Shown: one piece after another, positions 1-6,022 of the stretch
Layout: the number at the start of each line of letters is the position of its first letter
How positions within the stretch are numbered: the first letter of the stretch is position 1
Assembly (NCBI GenBank): GCA_001804045.1
Contig: MHFD01000010.1
Coordinates: 230 to 6,251, forward strand
DNA from: Omnitrophica bacterium RBG_13_46_9
GTDB taxonomy: Bacteria; Omnitrophota; Gorgyraeia; JABMRN01; RBG-13-46-9
Length of the DNA: 6,022 nucleotides
Direction of reading: 5' to 3'
Position numbers and translations under genes: made by a program
The notes under the pieces: model-generated
What the model was told of the DNA's origin: nothing
What the model saw: only the letters and a program-made list of their open reading frames with translations
The model's database searches: none

Positions 1-1182
1 GGAATCGGAGAAGGCAAGACTTCGGACATAGATAAGGTATCGATACGCAAGGCGAACAGAATATTGTCCGGCCTCTCTTCAACCAGATCCGCATTTATGG
101 CGCAAATCCAGGCCAGGCTGGAAGACGCATTGATCAATAAACGGGCGATCATCAGCGAGAGATACGAAAGGCGCATACAAGAGGTGTTTAGTCCCGGCTC
201 GACCGCCGGATTATATGCCAACAAGCTGACATTATGGGACAGATTCGTGATAGCTATCCGTCAGGCCCAGATAGCAAACCTCAATGCTGACCAACGCGCC
301 GAATTGTTCAATAAATGGATGAAGGCAGCCCAGGAGAGGGATGACAGGGTATCCCAGCGTATTGAGCGGCAAGCGCTCTTCAGTGTCAGAGATATAGGGA
401 TGTCAGGGCGTATAATGAAAGAATTGGACAGATATATCATCAGCGCCGTGGGTAGATTCGTGGGTACCATATCTCCGTCGGAAATGCGGCTCTTGGAGAG
501 AAGGATAGAAGAGGAGGCTACCAAGATAAGACTAAGAGACGCTATAGACTCAGTATCATTACACCAAATAAGACGGGCAAGGTTGGCGGAACTTCTTAAT
601 ATAGGGGAAGAGGTAATTATAAAGTATGAGGCGCAGAAGGGTGAGAATCTAAATACTATTATTGACGCGATATCCAAACTGAGCGGCGATAATTTCGTCA
701 AAGCTATGTCTATACTCGGAATATCCACCACAGAAAGATCATACGATTCATTCCGCACTGCGACAACGGATATGGCAAAAGCTGCTTTGCGCGGCAGCTC
801 CAACATAGAGGGAGCGAAATTATTGCTTGCTACCGCATCACCCATGATATTACGCAGCAACAACGAAGAAAAATTGAGAAATATGTTAGGTCTGGGAAAG
901 ACCGGAGAATTGTCAGCGGAAAGAATATCGAAGGCGCTGGAGTGGCTGAAGCTTGTAGCGGATACCGGTTCCAGGAAAACGGCGCTGGAAGCGGCCACCG
1001 CAATCGCGGAGACAAGAAAAATATTAGGCATCGAAGAAGGCACGCCGCTTACGGCTCAAAATATACAGGCGAAGCTAGACGCGTTTAAAGTTGGCGATAG
1101 ACTAGTAAACACTATCAAAAAACTATGCATTGATAGAACGGATATGTTCAGAGACAATAAAGACAATATAACCCGCCCGATT
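1..1182 (+). other. Unassigned helical N-proximal region (residues 1-394)
   Basis: This part of the giant frame matches no family I recognise. It alternates charged amphipathic helix-like stretches, for example around residues 39-62 and 160-185 with many Glu and Arg, and short Gly/Ser/Pro breaks near residues 64-69, 154-160 and 242-246. There is no signal peptide, membrane segment or obvious repeat. A short GIGEGKTS string at residues 1-8 recalls a nucleotide-binding loop but lacks the surrounding strand and helix. Its position directly before the SecA-like motor suggests an extended arm or a substrate- or partner-binding scaffold, but that is inference only. Confidence 0.5.
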
Positions 1183-4100
1183 AAAAGCGATATGATGGCG
1201 GTTTCCGCATTGGCTGTACTCGTGGCGAAAGGGTACATACCTCATGAAGAACAGATAAAGGCGGCTCTGGTGATGTCGAGGAAGAATTCACGATGGATAG
1301 TGGAATTGTTAACAGGTGAAGGAAAGACTACAGTAGGTCTTATGAGGGCCTATGTAAAAGGCATAGAAGGCAAGGGTTCGCTTGTTGTAACGACAGATGA
1401 CCATTACTCGATAAGGGACTTCGAGGGCGATGCCGTGCCCGTGTTGCAGGACCTGCTGGGATTGGACATAGGCCTTGTAACGCGCGATATGGATATTACC
1501 GCAAAACAGTCAGCTTACGAAAAGAATGTAACATATGTCGCTATAGATACCTGGGCATTCGATGTCCTGCATGATATGTCAACGCCGGATATAAGAAGGG
1601 AAGAAAGATACTTATGGCAGAAAGAAGACTATTACGGTCATCTAAAGAAGATTTCGGCCTGTCTTGACGAAGTTGACAGTCTGCTGATAGACTTCGCTAG
1701 CACGCAGTTTATAATAGCGGGCCACGCCGGACCGCTCAACATACGCGAACAACTGAAGCTAAGGGCCGCCGCGAAAGCGGTGCTGAATTCGCCCAAGTTT
1801 AAGGTCGCCAGGCTTGACCTCGAAGCGAAACAGCTTACCGGAGAAGAGACGCAGCTTGACCTCGACAGCAGGGACACAGATTACATGAATAAAGCCGTTG
1901 AGAGAATCGGAGAGAAGAAAGGCATTCAATATGACGCCTGGTATAACCCCGTAACCGGACAGGTCGGATTGACACCGAGAGGAAGAGAGAGATTGCAGGA
2001 GGCCATTATAAACGGATTCAATATCCTCAGAGAGCTAAGAGAAGATGAGGATATAAGCAAAGATATATTGGATGAGCTGGAAAAAGAGGTCAAAGATGAA
2101 TGGAATGAGGACGCAGAGAAGTTCTGGACAGCTTCTATTACCGATGCGCTCAGAGCCGAATATCTGCATAAGCAGGGAAGGGATTATGTTGTAGTTGAAA
2201 ATGAGATAGTCCTGATCGGCAAGACCACAGGAAGGACTCAACATGGCCGCAGATACCAGGGCAAGCTGCATCAACTTATTGAGGCGAAAGAAGGTATTAC
2301 CATAAGAGACGAAAGCAGAACGGTCATGAGGATAACCGCTAAGAACCTGTTGGATCTGTTTGGCGATGTATCAGGGATGACCGGAACGATCACAAGCGAT
2401 TTATATGAGATGAGGATGATGGCATATCTATACGGGATGCATATATACAAAGTCGCGCCACACAACGTTGTGCACAGAATAGACATGCCCGTGCAATTCT
2501 TCAAGACGGAAGCCGAGAGAATGGAATTCCTGTTGAATATGGTCAGGGATGCCGTAAGAGAGGGTAAACCCCTTATCATACACGCCCTTGACGCTAAGGA
2601 AGCCGCAAGGATAGAGGCGATATTAAAGAGGGAGAACATAGTGGCACCGGATCGGCTGCAGAAACTCGACGCGTCAAACGAAAATCAGGAAAAGACTATA
2701 ATGAATCTCATAGGACTGCCGGGCATGATAACCATATCGACGCCTATAAGCGGAAGAGCGACAGACATAAAGATAGCGGCGGAAGCCAGGGCCCACGGCT
2801 TGCAGCAGGTAAGCATGGGTTACTACGATTCAAAGAGAGTCGATTGGCAGGTAAGAGGGAGAGCAGGCCGCCAGGGAGCGCCGGGCCTGACAGCCAATCT
2901 CGTCTGTCTAGAATCTCAGATGGAATTCCTGCAGCGTGGATTCCCAATGGGCAGCCGTTATCTTAAGATGGCGCAGGACATGCTTGAGGGTAAGGCCGAA
3001 TTCAATGCGGGATTCTTAAAGACAGCCTTTGAGGTGGCTCAGAGGAACATAACAAGGATGCAGGTTAGAAGCATAATAAGGCAGGCAAGGGAAGAGGATG
3101 TGATATTCGAGCTTGGAAATAAGCTGATAAGCCTTATAGACGCACGGAGTTCGATAGATTACAGGCTGGATACGCCGGCATATATCAAGACGGCGCTTAA
3201 AAGGATACTACGAAAATGCGCTAATGTGGAGGGTGCCGTCACAGAGACGGGCCTTATAACAAATAAGGGTTATCAGGAGGTTGTATTGCCGGAAATAAAC
3301 AGGGTCTTTGGCATTGAAATGAAGCTGTCTCATGTGGAGTCAGCTTTGAGAAGCGCATCCATGGAAGAGATCGAGAGCGCACTGGGCAGGATATTGACAC
3401 GTCATTTCACGCAAATGATGGTCGAAGAGATCAATTCTCAGGCAAAGGGCAAGTTCTATGACGGGTTGGACCGCGCCCAGGATAAGAGGAAAGAAGCGGA
3501 AAAACTCCATAAAGAGGCGGAAGAAAGAATCGTAAATGAAGCGATCACAATCAACGGCAAAGAGCTGCATGGCGTGAATGAAAATTCGCTGAATGAATTT
3601 ATAAGATATAGCGTAAACAGGCGCAACGAAAATGCGCGACGCGTAAGCGAGCTTGTGAAGAAAGCAAGAGAGAGATATGAAGAAGGCAATATAGCCGCCG
3701 CGGAAGAATTACTGTTACAGGCAAAAGAGATAGACAAGGATAATAAAGCCATGCTTGAGTTGCGCAATGAGATAGATAGGGATATGGAAGCGGCGGCAAA
3801 AATAAGAGCGGAAAATGCGGAACGCGTAAGCATACTTTTAGAGAAAGCAAAAGAAAAATATAACGCAGGCGATAAAGAAGGCGCAAAGATACTGCTCTTA
3901 TGGGCCCAGACGATCGAAAAAGAGAATAGAGAGGTGTCGGCATTAATTTACAGAATAGATAACGATATAGAAGCGAAAGAGGAAAAGCCCAAAACTCCGG
4001 AATTCAAGGAGACCACGGGGCTTGGAAGGTTACAGAGACTAATAGAGGCCATAAGAGGAATGAAGATAGGAATGGTCCTCAAGCTGACAGACGCTTCTAT

Positions 4101-6022
4101 GGACGGAGCGGTCTTGCAGTCTGTAAAGGTCCAGGAAGAGAAGGCGACGGTGGAGGCAGACCTTGAGGCCGCGATTAAAGAAGGCAGGACCGAAGACGTC
4201 AGGGAGGCCACGACCGAGCGTGAAGGGACATTGACCGTAGACGGAAAAGAGGTAACTGTCGTAAGAGGAAAATCATCTGAGGAAGCAAGCGCGCTTACCG
4301 CCGCTGCAAAAGCGATTATTAAGACAAGGAGAGAGGGTAAAATACCGCGTATCATCGTGTTCCTGCCGCCGGATGTGAAGCCGGAAGATGAGGAAAAGGT
4401 GGTTAAAGAGCTGCTCGGCAAGGTCGAGATAAATGAGGATATGATAAATATCATATCCGCCATACACAATGCCGCGTTTAAACTCTCAGAGCTTGATGCG
4501 GAAGTAATAGCGGCGGAATATCTGAAATTGACAGCCAGCGACAAGCTTACGCCGGAGGACGTCGACGGCATTTTTGCCAGACACATGAAGGAATCCGCTT
4601 TCGGAATATTCTCCGTTACCACTATAGTGGCCGGCAACAGGATGGTTGGCAGAGAGTTTAAGGTCGTGACGACAAAAGACGGCATGAGAATTATCGCAAG
4701 CACCGACGGTATATCGGCGGAGGAGAGAAAGCTTCTGATGCGCCTCGAATTAATACCGGAATTGAGAAGGATAAGACACCTGAGATATCTCGACCCGGCT
4801 ATACTGAAGCAACTTTTCGAGCAGTTCCCAGAGATGCGCAGATTATTGTACAAAGAGGCCATGTTAGCCGATGATGAGGAATTCAGGGCGATAGAGGAAT
4901 TATACTCAAGGGGCCTCATCAATATAGGCAAAGACGGCACCATAACGTTCGGAAAAGCGGAATTATCGATAAAAGGCATCTATGATATTATGAAGGAAAA
5001 AGGTATTTACAAGCCGGACGAGGAATTTGCCGCATTCCCGATATTCTTCCGAATGTGGCTTAACGCAAAGGACGCCATAGCGAGATTCTTACAGGGTGAC
5101 ACCCGTACGAAGGAAGTAAAAGACGCTATCCTTACATTGAGAAAACACGCGGCAATACCGAAAGAGTATTATGACGCGAAAAACACGGAGCTTTTGAACG
5201 CTTCGCGTTATGCGCAACTTGCAGAAGAGAAGGCGAAAGAGGGCAAGCAGGAAGAGGCCTATGAACTCTATATTACCGCTACGATTATATCGGAAGGCGA
5301 TATCGCTTATGCCGCCAAAGCGCACGAAATAGCCAGAGCCCTGGATAAGAATGAGATGAACGGCGAACACACAAAGACGATTCTATTGCAGGCAGGCGAT
5401 TTAATAGTGAAGAAAGACGGCGCTACCAAGAGCGAACTGATAATTTCCGGCCTAGTTAAGGCATCCGGCCGCGAAGTATTACAGGCGGTATCCATTTTGA
5501 GAAAGGCGGCAAAACTTGCTGAAAATGAAAATGAAAGAAAGGCGATCCTAATAGAAGCGGCAAAGGTAGCGAGCCTTGAGGATGTTTCGGGCGCAGGCGT
5601 AGCAAAGCGCGGTAAGTTCTCCGAAGACAGCTTAAGAGGGAAATTGACCGGTTCGGCGCTAAAGGGGCAGAGACTGGTAAAGAGGACCGGTCTAACACAA
5701 GATGCGCTTAAAGAAGCGGGCCTTATAAGCGAATCTACCGCTGAGGTCCTGAAGAGCATGGGCGCCAGAAGGACTGCGATAGATGCGGCTGTAGAAAGAG
5801 CGAGATTATTTGCGGCTAATGCACGCGAAAGCATCGCCGATAAATGGAGAAGCAGAAGGCCTGTCACCAGATTCGGTGTCAAGGCCGCCGGAATAGGCGC
5901 GCTGATAGTATTGGCGCCACACGCAGGCATATCCTTGAGCTTGACAAAGTTAGTGTTTGTGGCCTCAACGTTATACACTCTCGGAAAGAGTGGCAAGATA
6001 AAAGATTTAAAAGTTAAACAGG
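1..6022 (+). CDS. Internal fragment of a giant protein with an embedded divergent SecA-like DEAD motor (partial at both ends)
   Basis: Frame 1 is open for all 2,007 complete codons, with no stop and no identifiable start, so the gene begins before and ends after this window. The product is charged and rich in Glu, Lys, Arg and Ala, largely helical by eye, and carries one recognisable enzymatic module, a SecA-type ATPase at residues about 395-1150. It is followed by TPR-like repeats (1210-1325 and 1733-1780), a mixed alpha/beta stretch (about 1400-1570) and a hydrophobic stretch (1962-1995). Ordinary bacterial SecA is about 800-1,000 residues and starts close to its Walker A motif. Here more than 430 residues precede Walker A and more than 850 follow the last SecA-like segment, so this is not the housekeeping translocase. 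Codon use looks uniform throughout, with frequent ATA, AGA and AGG, and shows no sign of a fused foreign segment. The class is clear, but the biological role is unknown. The best guess is a secretion or remodelling function of an Omnitrophota-type giant protein. Confidence 0.96.
1312..1332 (+). other. Walker A (motif I) of the SecA-like motor
   Basis: Residues 438-444 read TGEGKTT, nearly identical to the SecA-specific TGEGKT loop that binds ATP phosphates. The preceding IVELL (433-437) corresponds to the strand IAEM(R/K) in SecA. Lys442 is the expected phosphate-binding lysine. Confidence 0.95.
1660..1722 (+). other. Walker B / DEAD motif (DEVDS) with altered downstream signature
   Basis: Residues 554-574 contain DEVDS followed by LLIDFASTQFIIAG, aligning directly with SecA DEVDS-ILIDEARTPLIISG. 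Asp556 and Glu557 are the expected Mg-binding and catalytic acids and are intact. SecA's conserved DEAR is replaced by DFAS, which removes its acidic and basic side chains next to the active-site loop. Confidence 0.93.
1723..2145 (+). other. Preprotein-cross-linking-domain-like insertion of the SecA module
   Basis: Residues about 575-715 sit between the Walker B segment and the return to the first nucleotide-binding fold, which is where SecA inserts its preprotein cross-linking domain. The only clear family hallmark is near residues 643-664, where a Tyr-rich strand leads into GLTPRGRERL, like SecA's VxLTEEGxxxxE. The rest is poorly conserved, highly charged and helical (near 680-712), as expected if the substrate-contacting part has diverged most. 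Confidence 0.65.
2143..2400 (+). other. SecA-like NBD1 return strand with LHQxIEAKEG and GMTGT motifs
   Basis: Residues 715-800 align with the most recognisable SecA block: DALRAEYL, then DYVVVENEIVLIG, TGRTQHGRR, LHQLIEAKEG and GMTGT. In SecA the residues before TGR are usually Asp-Glu-Phe; here they are Gly-Lys-Thr, so the acidic pair is lost. GMTGT (792-796) marks the switch towards the second nucleotide-binding domain. This block is the strongest evidence that the module is SecA-derived and not another DEAD helicase. Confidence 0.93.
2401..2970 (+). other. SecA-like second nucleotide-binding domain (motifs IV-VI)
   Basis: Residues 801-990 contain a Tyr-Gly-x-His-Ile strand corresponding to SecA's IYGL, a KPLIIHALD strand (856-864) equivalent to SecA's helicase motif IV region, then ITISTPISGRATDIK (910-924) for motif V and RVDWQVRGRAGRQGAPG (946-962) for motif VI. 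SecA has TNMAGRGTDI at motif V; the Asn-to-Pro and Gly-to-Ala changes here are unusual. The motif VI arginines at 954 and 957 are retained. Confidence 0.9.
2998..3423 (+). other. Degenerate SecA scaffold-helix and wing-like segment
   Basis: Residues 1006-1036 (FLKTAFEVAQRNITRMQ and following) resemble the start of SecA's long helical scaffold, where a conserved AIExAQKxVE is followed by NFDIRK; the YDDV part is absent. Residues 1095-1140 (VVLPEINRVFGIEMKL and the helix after it) resemble the SecA wing region, usually read as LxxxLxxxFGLxL followed by a SxEEL helix. After that, SecA's WxxHL-bearing second scaffold helix should appear and does not; a charged coiled-coil-like stretch replaces it. 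This homology is by eye and moderate. Confidence 0.5.
3421..3627 (+). other. Charged helical linker between motor and repeats
   Basis: Residues 1141-1209 are rich in Lys, Glu and Arg, especially DKRKEAEKLHKEAEER (1161-1176), and look like a single long amphipathic helix or short coiled coil. A short strand-like AITINGKEL (1181-1189) breaks it. No family was recognised. It takes the place of the rest of the SecA scaffold domain and leads directly into the TPR-like repeats. Confidence 0.45.
3628..3975 (+). repeat. Two tandem TPR-like protein repeats, 61-residue period
   Basis: Unit 1 begins at base 3628 (residue 1210) and unit 2 at base 3811 (residue 1271), exactly 183 bases apart. Over the first 55 residues the units share 26 identities by hand alignment, and both read as a helix-turn-helix: ENAxRVSxLxxKAxExYxxG, then AxxLLLxA with IxKxN and LxxxIDxD. 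The spacing of Ala, Tyr, Gly and Ala resembles a tetratricopeptide motif with an extra third helix. The first 21 bases of the units differ at only two positions, pointing to duplication. TPR-type repeats usually bind protein partners; the partner here is unknown. Confidence 0.8.
4222..4707 (+). other. Unassigned mixed alpha/beta region
   Basis: Residues about 1408-1569 differ in texture from the helical flanks. Strand-like segments TLTVDGKEVTVVRG (1410-1423), RIIVFLPP (1450-1457) and FKVVTTKDGMRIIAS (1553-1567) alternate with helices near 1425-1442 and 1463-1530. This suggests a separate folded domain. I recognise no family and see no catalytic motif. A Pro/Lys-rich linker near residues 1325-1340 separates the region from the repeats. 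Confidence 0.4.
4708..5196 (+). other. Helical region with a weak winged-helix-like stretch
   Basis: Residues about 1570-1732 begin with an Arg/Leu-rich helical stretch (1576-1622). The segment 1628-1678 then reads as a helix, ELYSRGLI, a short GKDGTITF hairpin and another helix, loosely like the recognition helix and wing of a winged-helix fold. There is no supporting DNA-binding context and the match is by texture only. The remainder to residue 1732 is charged and helical and was not recognised. Confidence 0.3.
5197..5340 (+). repeat. Isolated diverged TPR-like hairpin
   Basis: Residues 1733-1780 (NASRYAQLAEEKAKEGKQEEA, then a YELYITATII helix and a third helix) follow the same pattern as the tandem repeats at 1210-1325: Asn-Ala-x-Arg at the start, a Lys/Glu helix ending in Gly, then an Ala-centred second helix. 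It lies about 460 residues downstream of them and is more diverged. It may be an older copy or an independent TPR. Confidence 0.5.
5341..5874 (+). other. Helical, then basic region before the hydrophobic stretch
   Basis: Residues 1781-1958 contain further Ala-rich helices (for example LQAVSILRKAAKLAENENER, 1827-1846) that might form another helical-repeat unit, followed from about 1865 by a basic, Gly/Ser-containing part with repeated Lys-Arg and Arg-Arg pairs, ending in WRSRRPVTR (1949-1957). No family was recognised. The positive cluster directly before a hydrophobic stretch resembles the cytoplasmic flank of a membrane helix. Confidence 0.4.
5875..5985 (+). other. Possible membrane-associated hydrophobic hairpin
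   Basis: Residues 1962-1980 (AAGIGALIVLAPHAGISLS) and 1981-1995 (LTKLVFVASTLYTLG) form the only long hydrophobic stretch in the window. Each half is short or only moderately hydrophobic, with a Pro-His in the first and one Lys in the second, so either a tight re-entrant hairpin or one membrane helix is possible. Arginines lie upstream (WRSRRPVTR) and lysines downstream (GKSGKIKDLKVK), which would put both flanks on the same side for a hairpin. Confidence 0.45.

Larger units (their letters stand above)
1183..3450 (+). other. Divergent SecA-like DEAD motor module (residues about 395-1150)
   Basis: The order and spacing of motifs follow SecA, the ATPase that drives preproteins through SecYEG. 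In order they are: a Q-motif-like EEQIKAALVM (416-425), Walker A TGEGKTT (438-444), a motif Ia-like VVTTDDHYSIRD (462-473), Walker B DEVDS (556-560), an LTPRG strand typical of the cross-linking domain (near 657-661), TGRTQHGRR (743-751), LHQLIEAKEG (756-765), GMTGT (792-796), TPISGRATDIK (914-924), VRGRAGRQG (951-959), a scaffold-helix-like stretch (1006-1036) and a wing-like stretch (1095-1140). Lys442, Asp556, Glu557, Arg954 and Arg957 occupy the positions of SecA's ATP-binding Lys, Walker B acids and arginine-finger region, so ATPase activity is plausible. The second half of the scaffold domain with its Trp-containing motif and the Cys-rich zinc tail of SecA are not seen. SecA-family membership is confident. 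A role in general secretion is doubtful. Confidence 0.92.

Noticed and set aside
1..24. GIGEGKTS at the left edge as a second Walker A motif
   Set aside because: The string resembles the SecA loop, but it is followed by a charged helix-like stretch in place of the expected helix and strand, and no matching Walker B follows before the real motor. The upstream residues are not visible.
261..1043. Minus-strand open frame of 260 codons
   Set aside because: Same antisense pattern, with Ser/Leu/Ala-rich low-complexity sequence and no family, opposite a continuous + coding frame.
3040..3062. Internal ATG codons preceded by AGGA-like purines as separate gene starts
   Set aside because: Purine-rich AGA/AGG/GAA codons make Shine-Dalgarno look-alikes throughout. 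No upstream stop separates any of them from the preceding frame, so no internal gene boundary is supported.
1183..3450. Annotation as the housekeeping secA gene
   Set aside because: The frame continues without a stop far before and after the module, diagnostic SecA motifs are altered, and the scaffold end and zinc tail are missing. The gene symbol was therefore withheld.
3948..4979. Minus-strand open frame of 343 codons
   Set aside because: It is the antisense of the giant frame. Its Ser/Leu/Ile-rich composition is what antisense of Glu/Lys/Arg/Ile codons yields, and it shows no domain. The + frame here continues a clearly coding gene.
5307..5996. Minus-strand open frame of 229 codons
   Set aside because: Antisense shadow of the giant frame, with a start that is not ATG on the actual strand and no recognisable protein features.
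1..6022. tRNA, rRNA, CRISPR, insertion sequence, terminator or riboswitch
   Set aside because: No tRNA-like cloverleaf, regularly spaced direct repeat array, inverted terminal repeats, or hairpin followed by a T-run was noticed, and all bases are accounted for by one coding frame.

Overview
The whole window lies inside one enormous protein-coding gene on the + strand. Reading from base 1, frame 1 runs 2,007 complete codons without a stop and leaves both edges still open. Neither the start codon, the stop codon nor any promoter is visible, so the true protein is longer than 2,007 residues. No RNA gene, mobile element, CRISPR array, intergenic gap or second gene was found. The long open frames on the opposite strand are shadows of this gene.

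Layout in window residue numbers: 1-394 is an unrecognised, charged, mostly helical arm. Residues about 395-1150 form a divergent SecA-type DEAD motor: Q-motif-like segment, Walker A TGEGKTT (438-444), motif Ia-like strand, DEVDS (556-560), a preprotein-cross-linking-domain-like insertion, GMTGT (792-796), motif V SGRATDI (917-923), motif VI VRGRAGRQG (951-959), then a scaffold-helix-like and a wing-like stretch. Residues 1150-1209 are a charged helical linker. Residues 1210-1325 are two tandem 61-residue-period TPR-like repeats. Residues about 1400-1570 look like a mixed alpha/beta unit, about 1570-1720 is helical with a weak winged-helix-like stretch, 1733-1780 is another TPR-like hairpin, 1781-1960 is helical and then basic, and 1962-1995 is the only clearly hydrophobic stretch, possibly membrane-associated.

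Organism: a bacterium, with Candidatus Omnitrophota the best guess. The reasons are indirect: a very long open frame, mid-range GC (about 48 % in the one line counted), heavy use of ATA for Ile and AGA/AGG for Arg, and a divergent SecA motor inside a giant polypeptide. From memory, published metagenome work on giant bacterial genes reports that they are commonest in Omnitrophota and that most carry divergent SecA DEAD domains and transmembrane regions. This window matches that class but cannot prove the phylum.

How it may work (inference): the ATP-binding and hydrolysis residues of the motor look intact, while several surface and substrate-side SecA motifs have changed and the usual SecA C-terminus is absent. 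It is therefore unlikely to be the housekeeping SecA. It could be a built-in motor that threads or remodels the rest of the giant chain or a partner at the membrane, with the TPR-like repeats as protein-binding scaffold.
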